A DNA stretch of 64,000 bases from Photorhabdus thracensis. Lineage in GTDB: Bacteria; Pseudomonadota; Gammaproteobacteria; Enterobacterales; Enterobacteriaceae. Below, in pieces: positions 42,691-53,891 of the stretch (the first letter of the stretch is position 1; each line of letters opens with the position of its first letter). The position numbers and the translations under genes are program-made. Below the pieces are notes generated by a model. The model saw nothing but the letters and a program-made list of their open reading frames with translations, had not been told where the DNA came from and did no database searches. Location: positions 186,001 through 250,000 of the forward strand of contig NZ_CP011104.1 in the NCBI RefSeq assembly GCF_001010285.1, written 5' to 3'.

Positions 42691-43869
42691 TCAGACTGCT
42701 CTTACCTGAATAGGTTCACCTGCCTGACGTTTTTTCAATGTCCGTTTCGTACGATCAATCACATCGCCCGCAAGCTGACCACATGCGGCATCAATATCAT
42801 CACCACGGGTCTTGCGGACAATAGTTGTAAAACCATATCCCATCAGCACCTTGGCAAAACGGTCGATCCGACTGTTGGAACTGCGGCCATATGGCGCGCC
42901 CGGAAACGGATTCCACGGGATCAGGTTGATTTTACTGGGTGTGTCTTTCAGGCATTCAGCCAATTGATGCGCCTGTTCCACACTATCGTTAATATGATCA
43001 AGCATGACATATTCCACTGTCACACGCCCCTGGTTCGCATTAGATTTAGTCAAATAGCGGCGCACTCCCGCAAGGAACTGTTCAATATTATATTTGCGGT
43101 TGATAGGAACGATATCATCACGCACATCATCTGTCGGTGCATGCAGGGAAATCGCCAAAGCGACATCAATCATATCACCAAGTTTATCCAGCGCTGGCAC
43201 CACACCGGATGTGGATAGCGTCACACGGCGCTTAGACAAACCGAAACCAAAATCATCCATCATGATTTCCATTGCAGGAACCACGTTATTCAGGTTGAGC
43301 AGAGGTTCACCCATTCCCATCATAACCACGTTGGTAATCGGACGGCGACCACTGGATTTCAGTGAACCAATAATTTTCGCCGCACGCCAAACCTGACCAA
43401 TAATTTCAGAAACCCGTAAATTTCGGTTAAACCCTTGCTGAGCGGTAGAACAGAATTTACATTCCAGTGCACAACCTACCTGAGAAGAGACACACAACGT
43501 AGCCCGATCATCTTCCGGAATATAAACCGTTTCAACTTGCTGATCGCCAACAGTGATAGCCCACTTAATCGTGCCATCGGCTGAACGTTGTTCCTCTGCT
43601 ACCTCGGGCGCACAGATCTCAGCAACTTGCTGCAATTTCGCCCGCAGAGTTTTGTTAATATCCGTCATCTGCTCAAAGTCGTCATAGCAGTAATGATACA
43701 TCCATTTCATCACCTGATCGGCACGGAAGGGTTTTTCCCCCATATCGGTGAAGAACTGACGCATTTGTTTGCGATTCAGATCAAGCAGGTTAATTTTCCC
43801 GCCTTTTTTTTCTGGAGTTTCAGACACGACAGAAGCAGCAAATTGTGCCGCAGTATTTGGTTGGGACAT
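42691..43869 (-). CDS. rlmN: RlmN, dual-specificity rRNA/tRNA m2A methyltransferase
   Basis: Radical-SAM enzyme that methylates A2503 of 23S rRNA and A37 of some tRNAs; 392 residues. Seen: the radical SAM cluster CALECKFC (Cys133, Cys137, Cys140), the GMGEPLLN motif, [15 protein letters not shown], and the C-terminal catalytic cysteine in [12 protein letters not shown]. Downstream of ndk, as in E. coli. Confidence 0.97.
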   Translation of the reverse strand: MSQPNTAAQFAASVVSETPEKKGGKINLLDLNRKQMRQFFTDMGEKPFRADQVMKWMYHYCYDDFEQMTDINKTLRAKLQQVAEICAPEVAEEQRSADGTIKWAITVGDQQVETVYIPEDDRATLCVSSQVGCALECKFCSTAQQGFNRNLRVSEIIGQVWRAAKIIGSLKSSGRRPITNVVMMGMGEPLLNLNNVVPAMEIMMDDFGFGLSKRRVTLSTSGVVPALDKLGDMIDVALAISLHAPTDDVRDDIVPINRKYNIEQFLAGVRRYLTKSNANQGRVTVEYVMLDHINDSVEQAHQLAECLKDTPSKINLIPWNPFPGAPYGRSSNSRIDRFAKVLMGYGFTTIVRKTRGDDIDAACGQLAGDVIDRTKRTLKKRQAGEPIQVRAV

Positions 43870-43977
43870 TTTTTATATCGCCTCGTTATTACACTTTCGG
43901 CTCTGCGTTGATGAATTCAACGCACGAAGTTTCAATTCGGGTATCACTATCAGTTTTAGCCTAGTGACAAATAATAA

Positions 43978-44005
43978 GCGCCCCGTTGAGTTAACAACGG
44001 GGCGC
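43978..44005 (-). terminator. ndk terminator
   Basis: Perfect 11-bp GC-rich stem GCGCCCCGTTG / CAACGGGGCGC with a 6-base loop; TTATTATTTGT follows on the minus strand. 47 bp after the ndk stop. Confidence 0.88.
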
Positions 44006-44051
44006 GGCATTGTACAAACTTTAATGCGATGATGCTACGGGTAACGACAAA

Positions 44052-44480
44052 TCAATTACGTGGGCAAATTTCATCTTCTGTGAAGAAATACGCAATTTCA
44101 CGGTTTGCAGATTCAACAGCATCAGAGCCATGAACCGCGTTTTCAGTAAAACTGTCTGCGTAATCAGCACGCAGAGTACCTGCTAATGCGTTATCAGGAT
44201 TGGTTGCACCCATCAGGTCACGGTGACGTTGTACTGCATTCTCGCCTTCCAATACCTGAACCACGATCGGGCCAGAAGTCATAAATTCCACCAGACCATC
44301 AAAGAAAGGACGGCCTTTGTGCTCGGCATAAAAGCCTTCAGCCTGTTCACGGGTCAAGTGAAGCATTTTGGCGGCAATAATTTTAAACCCAGCGCTTTCA
44401 AAACGGGCATAAATAGACCCGATGGCATTTTTCTTCACTGCATTAGGTTTAATAATCGAAAAAGTACGTTCAACCGTCAT
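44052..44480 (-). CDS. ndk: Nucleoside diphosphate kinase
   Basis: 142-residue enzyme that balances nucleoside triphosphates by phosphohistidine transfer. Seen: N-terminus [15 protein letters not shown], and the catalytic histidine in [21 protein letters not shown] (near residue 117). A hairpin in the leader (TTATCCCCGC / GCGGGATAAG, about 44547-44576) lies between pbpC and ndk. Confidence 0.97.
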   Translation of the reverse strand: MTVERTFSIIKPNAVKKNAIGSIYARFESAGFKIIAAKMLHLTREQAEGFYAEHKGRPFFDGLVEFMTSGPIVVQVLEGENAVQRHRDLMGATNPDNALAGTLRADYADSFTENAVHGSDAVESANREIAYFFTEDEICPRN

Positions 44481-44701
44481 GGATAACCTCTTGGTTCTTT
44501 TTTCAGCAACTGATAATTTTAATTTTTTATCCCGATAAGTTAACCGGTTAATACTTATCCCGCAACCCTAGCGGGGATAAAAGAGGCGTTGATTATAGGG
44601 GCACGAATGGCAGTTGCCTACAGAAAACATAACATTCCATTAAATTTTTCTTAGCGAAAATTACCATTTTTTCGTACAAATCACACTTTTACCTGAATCG
44701 T

Positions 44702-47023
44702 TTACTTCAAGGTAAAATTGACAGAATCAACCTGTCCCCCCAAATCCAAAACACTCAGCTGATATTTCCCCGGTTGAGTCAATGTCTGAACAAGCCCTTG
44801 ATTATTTTCTGTGGTCATAATCTGTTCTCCATTGAGAAACCACCATTGTTGCCCACCACTACCGCCCTGCGTTGTAATACGTAAATCAAGGCTGCCAAGA
44901 CCAGGGAGCCGTTTCAATACATCTCCGTTATGAATGCCGACGATCAACAGCGGTGCTTCATCTGATTTCAGCGGTGGACACTGAGGGTTAACCAATGGCA
45001 AACGCTGCGCCCGCCGCTCTTCCACCGGTAGCCATGATTCCAGGCTAATCGGCCATAAAGCAATATTTTTTGGTTGAGCATCAGGGCAATCAGGTGCGAC
45101 ACGCAAACCCTGTTGATCCAGCCATACCTGTTCATTAATGCCAGAAATACCTTCTTGCCTCACAGAAGGTAACGTAGGCGGAATGGTGTTATCCAGAATC
45201 CAACTCAAACGACGCTGGCGACAATTACTGTCTCCCTTTGGCAGACGCTGACCTCCCGGCCAACAAATGATTGCCTGACTCACACTTGCCGGACGTGGAT
45301 CAGAGGGGATCCATTGAGCGCCATTTCGCATATTTACCAGCAACAGGTTATTGACCTGATTCATTATCGGAACCGCCGTGGCATAACCGAACTGTCCGGT
45401 AACCGGCGTTCCATCCGGCCTGCCAACCCAGACACCAATGGTATAGCGAGCATTTAAGCCGATAGCCCAGGCATCGCGGTAGCCATAGCTGGTACCGGTT
45501 TTCCAAGCCAGCGGCACTTGTGCCGGCAATATATCATCAGGTTGCGGAAGACCTTCTCCGGCCATAATCCGCCTGACTATCCACGCGGCACCTGGAGAAA
45601 ACAGCTGCCTGTCACGCAATTTCTGCTGCGGCGTAAATCTCAGGGGGGAAACCTTCCCCTGACGGGCAAACGCGGAGTAAGCCGCCACCAACTGATCCAT
45701 CCGGGTTGCCGTTCCACCAAGAATCAATGATAAATTAGGCTCACTGCCGGGAGGAAAACGCAATACTGTTCCCACATTACGCATATTGGCGGTAAACCGC
45801 TTGGCGCCATATGCTTCGAGTAGCTGTACCGCGGGTAAATTCAAAGAGCGAACCAATGCCTCACTGACACTGACCGGCCCGTTAAAGCCACTGTCAAAAT
45901 TTCCCGGACGGTAATAATCAAAACGGCGAGGCACATCCTGTAACAGTGATTCCCCATGAATCAACCCATCATCTAATGCCATTGCGTACAAAAAAGGCTT
46001 CAACGTTGATCCTGGCGAACGCCACGAATTTATCATGTCCACATGACCAAAACGGCTGTCATCCTGAAAATCCAGCGAGCCGATATAAGCTTTCACCGCC
46101 ATATCGGTATGATCAACCACCAACACCCCAACAGAAGTTTTTTCCTGTAACTGGTACTTCCAATTCACCGCCATATCCTCAAGCTGGCGCTGTAATCCTG
46201 CATCAATGGTTGTTTTAATGATTTCCTGACGATGACCTTTAGCCATTCTTCTGGCAAGAAGCGGGGCAAGTTGTGGCACCTGCCGGGGAGCCAGCCATAG
46301 CATCTCCTGCCGAATATCCGCCACTTTATCTTCCGGCCAGATTTTATACTGCGCCAACCGTTGCATAACCTTGTCACGGGCAGCTTGTGCCCGTTCAGGG
46401 TAACGATCCGGTCTCAAACGGCTGGGTGCCTGTGGCAAAATAGCCAGCAAAGCCGCTTCGCCCGCAGAGAGTTCAGATGGCGGTTTGCCCAGATAAGCCC
46501 AACTCGCCGCTCCAACACCTTGTAATGTGCCGCCAAACGGCGCACGGTTAAGATACATTTCGAGAATTTCATCTTTGGAATAGTGCCATTCAAGCTGTAA
46601 AGTGCGCCAAATCTGTTTCAACTTCCCGCCCAAAGTACGTGAATGCGGATCAATCAGCCGGGCCACCTGCATTGAAAGCGTACTGCCACCGGACAAAATT
46701 TTACCGGCCCGAATATCCTGCCATGCAGCCCTGACAAGCGAAAACGGATTAACCCCTGGATGCTGATAGAACCAGCGATCTTCATACGTCAGCAATGCCT
46801 GAATATATTCCGGTGACACTTGATCCAACCTCACCGGGTAGCGCCAAACCCCTTCATCATCGGCAAAACGCCAAAGCGGAGTCCCATCTTCACCTACGAC
46901 AATACGCGCCATTTTGACTTCGCGCAGTGGCAGAGGCCAAATTTTATCTGCCAGCCATAAACCAGCCGGGATCAGAAACAGCAACAGCACAATCAGACAA
47001 ATAAGGTGATGCATTTTTTTCAT
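44702..47023 (-). CDS. pbpC: Penicillin-binding protein 1C
   Basis: Bifunctional class A-type peptidoglycan synthase, 773 residues. Seen: an N-terminal membrane anchor (HLICLIVLLLFLIPAGLWLA), the transglycosylase domain with TYEDRWFYQHPGVNP and GGSTLSMQVARLID, the transpeptidase SxxK motif in SPGSTLKPFLYAM, SLN in VRSLNLPA, KTGTSYGYRD as the KTG box, and a C-terminal BiPBP_C domain. In many bacteria it is encoded with the alpha-2-macroglobulin YfhM and may repair wall at sites of protease attack. Starts 57 bp after yfhM on the same strand. Confidence 0.95.
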   Translation of the reverse strand: MKKMHHLICLIVLLLFLIPAGLWLADKIWPLPLREVKMARIVVGEDGTPLWRFADDEGVWRYPVRLDQVSPEYIQALLTYEDRWFYQHPGVNPFSLVRAAWQDIRAGKILSGGSTLSMQVARLIDPHSRTLGGKLKQIWRTLQLEWHYSKDEILEMYLNRAPFGGTLQGVGAASWAYLGKPPSELSAGEAALLAILPQAPSRLRPDRYPERAQAARDKVMQRLAQYKIWPEDKVADIRQEMLWLAPRQVPQLAPLLARRMAKGHRQEIIKTTIDAGLQRQLEDMAVNWKYQLQEKTSVGVLVVDHTDMAVKAYIGSLDFQDDSRFGHVDMINSWRSPGSTLKPFLYAMALDDGLIHGESLLQDVPRRFDYYRPGNFDSGFNGPVSVSEALVRSLNLPAVQLLEAYGAKRFTANMRNVGTVLRFPPGSEPNLSLILGGTATRMDQLVAAYSAFARQGKVSPLRFTPQQKLRDRQLFSPGAAWIVRRIMAGEGLPQPDDILPAQVPLAWKTGTSYGYRDAWAIGLNARYTIGVWVGRPDGTPVTGQFGYATAVPIMNQVNNLLLVNMRNGAQWIPSDPRPASVSQAIICWPGGQRLPKGDSNCRQRRLSWILDNTIPPTLPSVRQEGISGINEQVWLDQQGLRVAPDCPDAQPKNIALWPISLESWLPVEERRAQRLPLVNPQCPPLKSDEAPLLIVGIHNGDVLKRLPGLGSLDLRITTQGGSGGQQWWFLNGEQIMTTENNQGLVQTLTQPGKYQLSVLDLGGQVDSVNFTLK

Positions 47024-47080
47024 GCAAGAATACCTGACGAGCAATCAGCCCCTACGCCTGAGCATAAAGGCTGACTGGGT

Positions 47081-50000
47081 TTAGCGGACAACTTCCAGTT
47101 TTTCAGGTGCAGAGCCTACCGCACGCCAGTAAGGCACGTACATAGATTCAACCTGTGGTGCGGGAATAGCGTAGACACCCGGCGTCACAGCACGGGCCAG
47201 ATAGAGCAATGTCACTGGCTGAGTGGAATCAACCGCGATTGCCGCCACATATCGGTCATCACGATATTCAGTATGACGAATAGTCGCCTGTTGCATGTCA
47301 CCAATCAGCTCCTGGAGATTCGCGGCATTGTCACTCAAACTGGCACTACTGTTAGCCAGATTCTGGTTTTCCACTTCCAAACCGGCAGGCAGTAAATCAA
47401 CAATCAACGCATCCGGTACTGATTTATCTGAGCTGACCACCAGCTTCACAACCACCATTTCGCCACTTTTCAGACGGTCAATGGAAACGGGATTACCCCG
47501 CATATCCAGATAACTACGCTGAATTTTCAGCACATTAGAGTAAGGTTTCGGTGAATGCAGCGGATAACCCACGACATTCAGGCGAGAATAGAGTGTGCTG
47601 TTACCACGGTTGCTGATATCAACACCTTGTAGAATCTGTTCCGCGTTCATCACTTGATTCAATGACTTATCACGACTCAATGGTGGAACCTGCTGATTAA
47701 CCACCGCTTCCCACGGTTGTTCTGAGGTATCGATAAAGAAACGCCCGGCCAGATAGAGTGAATTACTCTCCTGAGTTGAGAAATAGTCACGGGATGTCAA
47801 CTCATCAGATAGAGCCAGTAATTTCTCATCACGATCTTTTGGCAACATATTGTTTTCAGTCAACAGCGCGACAATCAGTGCATTATCACGGATAGAACTG
47901 CCATAATCCCCCAATCCGACATCATCGTTACGGTTTTTATTGATCCCCAAGCGGACAGCTTCATCTGCTCTGGTGTTATCACCCATAAGCTTCAGTGCAA
48001 CCCCCAACTGTACCAGCGACAAACCATTTCCTGCCTGAGAACGACGTTCGTAAACTTGTCTTAAAGCACCCAACGGCGCTTTCTGCTGGCTGGCAAGCAC
48101 CAGACCGGCATAAGCCTGAGTCGAGAACCGCATAGCTTCCTGATTCTGGCTGTAACGATAGTTAATGACATTCTTATCCTGTAAATAACGCAGCAAACGG
48201 TTGTTGGCAGAATTCAGCGCTTCCTTGGGTACGCTATAACCTCGCTGGCTCGCACGGAACAAGAAATCGGTGGCATAAGCCGTCAACCAGTATTCTTCAT
48301 CACCGGTTCGGTCCCACAAGGCAAAGCCCCCATCATGACGCTGCATACTGAGCAAGTGAATAACGCCCTCATCAATACTGGCCCGGCGTTTACTGTCACT
48401 GTCCGTTTTGATACCCAGTTTTTTCAGCTCCGCTCCATTTGAATAGAGTGACGGGTAAAGCCCGCTGATAGTCTGCTCAAGGCAACCATACGGATAGGCG
48501 TATAGTTCACGGATATAGCGTGAAATCTGTAACGGCGGACGACTGCTCAGTAACAACTGGCCTTCGAGCGTTGCCGGCGCTAAACCCGATATGGCATCTA
48601 ACGGCAACTGCCAATTTTCTCCCTGGTGGATAACCTTAGCAAATAGCCTGGTTTCTGCCGGCTGTGCCGGACGCACACCAATCTTCCAGCTATTTTTATA
48701 CTGTTTCAGCGCTTCACCGGGCAGATTAAGACCATTAATCGTCAGGGAAACTTCTCCCTGACCAAAGCCCTGATCAGCCGAGACAGGAATTTCCACTGTG
48801 GTACGTTTACCTTTTTCCAGTGTTATTACCTTGTTGGCCGCATCCTCTAATTTAATTAGCCCATTAGCCGTAAAGTTTAAGGTCACGTTTTGCGTCTGTT
48901 CGGTTAAATTGGTCAGATCCAACGATAACAATGAATGATCCCCCCCTGCCATAAAGCGAGGTAACGCCATCTGTGTAATTACCGGGGCGGCAATGACAAT
49001 TTTACTTTCACCATGACCGAACTCATCTTTACTCCACGCCTGAGCCATCAGCCTCAGTTCACCATTAAAATCAGGAATTGGCAGAACAATCTCCCCTTCC
49101 CCCTTTTCATCCAATGTCACAGGTTGTGCCTGTTCAGCAATAATCTGCACTTCAGTTAATGGTTTTCTACCACCGCGGGCAGGGGCATCTTCATCACCAG
49201 AACCACCAAAACGCAGATTTGCCAAACGACCTTCACCTTCAATCAACTGACCATACACATCATATTGATCGACGCTATAGCGCTTACGACCAAAGAAAGC
49301 CTCATAGGGGTCCGGGGTTTTGAAATTAGTGACATTGAGTACACCAGTGTCTACCGCAGAAAGCAGCACATTAACCTGTTCAGGCAATTTCTGCCCTTGC
49401 TGTGGTGTAACCTTGACTTTAACTGTCAGATTCTGATTCGGACGCATTTTTTCCGGCGCGGATAACGTCAGATCCAATTTACGGTTTTCATCCGCCAACG
49501 GCAGATGTAACACACCAATCGCCCGTTTTGGTGTCGCCTGACGGGATTTATCACCCGGACGAATGACCACCGCAGTCAGATAAAGGTCATGACGGCGCCA
49601 CTCTTTATTAACCGGAACCTCCACATCCAGACCTTGTGCCGGTACATCAATTTCCTGCCACCAGAGCGGGCCTTCACTGGATTCTACCAACAGATAACCT
49701 TTACCTGCCTGTGGTGCAGCCATATGCAGTTTTACTTTTTCACCCACCCGATAAGCCGGTTTATCCAGAGACAGTTTTACCTGATCAGGACGGACAGCAC
49801 CGGTGCCACCGGTATTATCCTGCCATGAATAACCTGCCCAGAAATTAACGCTGGTGACCAGTTGATTCTCCGGATTGACAACCTCAATACGGTACGAACC
49901 CCAATCAACCGGGAAGCTGACCTTTGCAGTACCATCCTGAGCAATCTGGATATGTTCATCCGCCATCACCAGATCTTTCTGGTCATAGCCCGACTGCCAA

Positions 50001-52111
50001 CCTTCACTATCCGACCAGCGCCAATAGTAATCATGGCGTTGATAAACCAAACGGGCAGTCAGATCTTTCGCAGCATATTTTTTACCATTGGCATCCGCAT
50101 AAACCAGTTCAAACTCAGCCAATGAATTTTCATCCACATTGTAGCGGCTTTGATCGCGACCGGTACGATAGTCATAAACTGCTTTCTGATTAAACAGCGG
50201 ACGAATACCGACCAGTTTTTCTGCCGGCCAAACCGCCTGTTCAACCCGACGTGTCACCGGACGGCCACCAGATTCAAGCAGGCTTGCCTGGACAACCACT
50301 TTTATCGGCGAAGAGACTGAACTCCAGTTGTCCGCACTGACATTCAGTGCGGCTTCACCGCTACTGTTCAAAGTCAAATCAAATTCATCCAATGTACGAC
50401 TGAGATTTTCTTCAGTGGCGGCACCAAACTCATAACCCGGCAATTTGGCGACCGCATCACGGTTTGGGCGCAGGAATAACTGCCCTTGCAGGCGATTATC
50501 CGCAGCCGGCGCACCATACAGGTAACGGCCTTTGATGGCGAAATCGACACCATGGTTTTTCATCACCGGTTGCGCCTCACTGCTAATTTCCAGCGCCATA
50601 CGCTCCGGCATAAAATCTTCTACATTGAACTTGTAATAACGGGGTTTGTTATCGCCCAGATCAAAACGTAGCGACCAGAGTCCGGTAGCCGCTGACTGAG
50701 GAATCGTGTAGCGATACTGATACAACCCATTTTCAGGTTGCCAAACAAAACTACGGACAACCTGACCGTCTGTTTTTAATACATCAACTTTAACCGGCTG
50801 GCTTTTAATTGCCCGACCGTCACCATCACGCAACAGTCCATTAACAATCAACGTCTCGCCAGGACGATAGAGATCACGAGGCCCGAAAACAAAAAACAGC
50901 TTGCTGTACCCTTGTGGACCGGCAATATCAAACTCAGACAGATCCAGCGCCGGTGATACCAAATCAATCATACTGGTTTGGTTATCACGGGTAGCGAGCA
51001 ATAATTTAGCTTTCGCATTTTTCTCCAGGCTCGCGTGTCCATCAGCGTCTGTCATTGCTTTTGACAATAACTGCCCTTTCTCATCCAACAGACGGACTTC
51101 CACCCCCTTCAGGCTGTCGCCCTGTTCCAGAGATTGAGTAAACACATCCATCTTATCCAGATAACTGTGCATAGAAACGCCGATATCACTTAGCGTGAAC
51201 ATTGTTGCGGGATTGGCATCGATGTATTTACCTGCCTGCTGCATCACAGCCATATAAACGCCGTCTTTCTGCAACGCTTTAATGTTATTTAATGGCAGCA
51301 GTAATTTTTCCCGGGTATTCAGTGTTGGATTCAGATCGAAACGGCCGGTATAAACCAGTTCCGCGTCTTTAAGTATCTCTTCAGATTCCCAAGAACTTAT
51401 GTTGTTGCGATATTGCCACTGTGCAATAAAAGAGGGTAATGCCGTCTCTTTTATTCTGAAAAAGTTAACATCAATACTATTCACATTGAGTGCTAACACT
51501 GGTAAACCTTCGGCTACTTTACTTGGTAACAGGGAGCCTTTGCTGGCAAAACCGACAGACGGAGAAATCGTCTCTGTTGTCAGAGTTTTCTCATACGCGG
51601 TTTCAAGCTGACGTTCATTGATGCCTTTAACGCCTTTATCCACGGTCAGTTGCAGTTTACGGGATGGCGGCAGATGGCGCAGGCGAAGCGCCATCATGTT
51701 ATCTGACAACTCCCACGCACCATCAAGCTTGCCCTGTTTTACATCCACCAAACGGACATTTTGAGCAAAATTCTGATTCGGATCTAAAGGAACAGAAAAT
51801 GTCACTACCATCGCACTGGCGCCATCGAGCTGCACTTCAGAGGCATCCAAAATCGTCACCTCTTTACCGGCATAACGTTTTGCCAGTTCGGCCAGTGATG
51901 CCGAATCTTTCTGTTTTACTGATTTTGGTGGAATATTTGACTGTTGAGGTGCTTTTTTGCTTTGAATTTCTGTGGACTGCGATTGAGCTGCTTTATGATT
52001 ATCCGTGCTATCAGACTGATCACAACCAGCAAGCATCAGCAAAGACGCTAACATCACTGCGAAATAACACTTTTTTCTTTCTGACCACCGCCAGAATTGA
52101 CTTTGATTCAT
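47081..52111 (-). CDS. yfhM: Bacterial alpha-2-macroglobulin (YfhM-like lipoprotein)
   Basis: Very large periplasmic lipoprotein (1676 residues) of the alpha-2-macroglobulin family, thought to trap foreign proteases that breach the outer membrane. Seen: lipobox MLAGC (Cys30), repeated MG domains, the thioester motif YGCLEQ with Cys1210 and Gln1213, followed by the helical thioester domain (QRHDGGFALWDR) and the receptor-like C-terminal domain. It forms a two-gene operon with pbpC. The possession of a self-made secreted protease elsewhere in this window makes target choice of interest, but no link is shown. Confidence 0.95.
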   Translation of the reverse strand: MNQSQFWRWSERKKCYFAVMLASLLMLAGCDQSDSTDNHKAAQSQSTEIQSKKAPQQSNIPPKSVKQKDSASLAELAKRYAGKEVTILDASEVQLDGASAMVVTFSVPLDPNQNFAQNVRLVDVKQGKLDGAWELSDNMMALRLRHLPPSRKLQLTVDKGVKGINERQLETAYEKTLTTETISPSVGFASKGSLLPSKVAEGLPVLALNVNSIDVNFFRIKETALPSFIAQWQYRNNISSWESEEILKDAELVYTGRFDLNPTLNTREKLLLPLNNIKALQKDGVYMAVMQQAGKYIDANPATMFTLSDIGVSMHSYLDKMDVFTQSLEQGDSLKGVEVRLLDEKGQLLSKAMTDADGHASLEKNAKAKLLLATRDNQTSMIDLVSPALDLSEFDIAGPQGYSKLFFVFGPRDLYRPGETLIVNGLLRDGDGRAIKSQPVKVDVLKTDGQVVRSFVWQPENGLYQYRYTIPQSAATGLWSLRFDLGDNKPRYYKFNVEDFMPERMALEISSEAQPVMKNHGVDFAIKGRYLYGAPAADNRLQGQLFLRPNRDAVAKLPGYEFGAATEENLSRTLDEFDLTLNSSGEAALNVSADNWSSVSSPIKVVVQASLLESGGRPVTRRVEQAVWPAEKLVGIRPLFNQKAVYDYRTGRDQSRYNVDENSLAEFELVYADANGKKYAAKDLTARLVYQRHDYYWRWSDSEGWQSGYDQKDLVMADEHIQIAQDGTAKVSFPVDWGSYRIEVVNPENQLVTSVNFWAGYSWQDNTGGTGAVRPDQVKLSLDKPAYRVGEKVKLHMAAPQAGKGYLLVESSEGPLWWQEIDVPAQGLDVEVPVNKEWRRHDLYLTAVVIRPGDKSRQATPKRAIGVLHLPLADENRKLDLTLSAPEKMRPNQNLTVKVKVTPQQGQKLPEQVNVLLSAVDTGVLNVTNFKTPDPYEAFFGRKRYSVDQYDVYGQLIEGEGRLANLRFGGSGDEDAPARGGRKPLTEVQIIAEQAQPVTLDEKGEGEIVLPIPDFNGELRLMAQAWSKDEFGHGESKIVIAAPVITQMALPRFMAGGDHSLLSLDLTNLTEQTQNVTLNFTANGLIKLEDAANKVITLEKGKRTTVEIPVSADQGFGQGEVSLTINGLNLPGEALKQYKNSWKIGVRPAQPAETRLFAKVIHQGENWQLPLDAISGLAPATLEGQLLLSSRPPLQISRYIRELYAYPYGCLEQTISGLYPSLYSNGAELKKLGIKTDSDSKRRASIDEGVIHLLSMQRHDGGFALWDRTGDEEYWLTAYATDFLFRASQRGYSVPKEALNSANNRLLRYLQDKNVINYRYSQNQEAMRFSTQAYAGLVLASQQKAPLGALRQVYERRSQAGNGLSLVQLGVALKLMGDNTRADEAVRLGINKNRNDDVGLGDYGSSIRDNALIVALLTENNMLPKDRDEKLLALSDELTSRDYFSTQESNSLYLAGRFFIDTSEQPWEAVVNQQVPPLSRDKSLNQVMNAEQILQGVDISNRGNSTLYSRLNVVGYPLHSPKPYSNVLKIQRSYLDMRGNPVSIDRLKSGEMVVVKLVVSSDKSVPDALIVDLLPAGLEVENQNLANSSASLSDNAANLQELIGDMQQATIRHTEYRDDRYVAAIAVDSTQPVTLLYLARAVTPGVYAIPAPQVESMYVPYWRAVGSAPEKLEVVR

Positions 52112-53090
52112 AACTATAACCCCTGCCTTATCCCAACCAATCGGTAGTAGGATTTAATAAATAGTTTTGTAAATCAACATATTAAATTTAAATCAAGAAA
52201 ATATAAACAACTGAGTACCACCTCTGCATCTATATACCATAAGACAACATACAGACATTAAGTTCATATAATAACGCCTTATTTTGATAAATTAAATATC
52301 ATAAAGACGATAAATAAGTCTGAATTTATTGATTCAATCGCTGATTAAGAACTCTATATATCTTAAAAAATCTTGCATATTGTTTCCCTAAGTTATTGGA
52401 TATAATCCCTTATTAAATTATTTTCTCCGATAATTTACGGAAAGTAAAATAGCCTAGAACAAACAATTAAGATAAGTTTAGTAAAGAGAAAATGAGAGTT
52501 ATCGCACCGGATATAAATATCATAATTGGGTTAAATACATCCAGACTCAATATTATATTACCCCTCTAATAAAATACACAAATGGAAAATCAAACGAAAT
52601 AATATCGATAACTTCCCCACAATCCCATTACTATTATTTATATAATTTACGGATTAATAACTTAAAGAATTAAAACAGCAAGAAATTAAATATAAGCACC
52701 ATTGCCAACAACAATATAAAAACATTTAGAAAAATCATCAAAAAATAATCCAAATATAACTCCAGATAATATATAAGTAAATTACCAAAGATAATAATCA
52801 CAATTAATATCGGCTAATATAATCATTATAACCACATTTAACGACAAAACAAATCCAGAAACATAAAGTATATAAAAATACGTTTATAACATAAAATTTA
52901 AAATACATTGACATATGATGCCACTTTCTTACCAAAAGTGGCAATAATTACTCACGTTAAACTCCCATTATTTAAATTATTTTTTATAAGATATAAATAA
53001 AATCCTCTATAATAAAAAAATGCAATAAAAATACAAATAAACTCTGCAATAAAAATATTAACAAATCGTTACTATAAACCCAATACCACA
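52112..53090. other. AT-rich gene desert upstream of yfhM
   Basis: About 980 bp without a credible gene on either strand. One perfect 8-bp hairpin, GCCACTTT / AAAGTGGC (52920-52942), lies 150 bp beyond the end of the metallo-hydrolase gene and lacks a T-run. The yfhM promoter must lie in the left part. Confidence 0.5.
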
Positions 53091-53891
53091 TTACTCCACT
53101 AATAACACCTGTCCTGTTTTTAGTTGCTTAACATTTGGCAGCCAGAGCCTTCCCCAGCTACCGGTACAATGACATCCATAGACTTCTTTTATATTTTCTT
53201 TTACAAAAAACTCTCTGATCTTCAATAACTCTGTAGGTAATGCTCTCTTTAAATGCAACCCACCTATCACCGCGCATACTTTATCCACACCTGTAATCAT
53301 TTTAGCGTGATTAATTATTTCACAAATACCCGAATGACCACAGCCAATAATAATCACAAGCCCATTATCACTTTTCCAAATTAATGCACTGTCATCAAGT
53401 ATATAATCATTAGCCCAAGAGCGCCTTCTGACTAAACCACAGGCTTTCCGATGATTACTTGCTATTTCACCTGAAAAAACAAATCGTTCACTTATCTTCA
53501 TATGCGATTTTGTCAAACGAAAAAAGACTTTCTTTTTAATTCTTTTATTAATTTTACCCGATGTTTTTTTAAATCTTAAAGCAAGATTTTTAAACATAAC
53601 ACCATAATACTTCTCATTTAACGCATCGGGATGACATATTAATTTAGCATTATGGGGAAAATAATTAACACCACCTATATGGTCAGAATGACCATGGGAG
53701 ATAACAATCCTGGATATATCATCAACAGATATTCCCATCCTGTTCGCATTCTCGAGATAGCTGCCATCCGGACCGGTATCAAAAATTATCTTCTCTTCAC
53801 CATCCTCAAGTAAAAGACTCAAACCAGGTTTAGCTATCAAATATGAGTCAGATGTTCTATTTTCAAGAAGTACAGTTATTTTTAATGACAT
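53091..53891 (-). CDS. Metallo-beta-lactamase-fold hydrolase (COG1237-like)
   Basis: 266-residue MBL-fold protein. Seen: zinc motif SHGHSDHIGG (His66, His68, Asp70, His71), a downstream histidine in GCGHSG, and a late GGLHL segment, with YGCHCTG near the C-terminus. This arrangement is typical of the family that includes 7,8-dihydropterin-6-methyl-4-(beta-D-ribofuranosyl)-aminobenzene-5'-phosphate synthase and related uncharacterised hydrolases. The substrate is unknown. The ATG at 53891 (MSLKITVLLE) fits the family better than one 11 codons earlier. It is isolated, with deserts of 980 and 750 bp on its sides. Confidence 0.8.
   Translation of the reverse strand: MSLKITVLLENRTSDSYLIAKPGLSLLLEDGEEKIIFDTGPDGSYLENANRMGISVDDISRIVISHGHSDHIGGVNYFPHNAKLICHPDALNEKYYGVMFKNLALRFKKTSGKINKRIKKKVFFRLTKSHMKISERFVFSGEIASNHRKACGLVRRRSWANDYILDDSALIWKSDNGLVIIIGCGHSGICEIINHAKMITGVDKVCAVIGGLHLKRALPTELLKIREFFVKENIKEVYGCHCTGSWGRLWLPNVKQLKTGQVLLVE

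Noticed and set aside
49777-50244. Several antisense open frames inside the macroglobulin gene
   Set aside because: They lie opposite a strongly conserved long coding sequence and show no features of their own.
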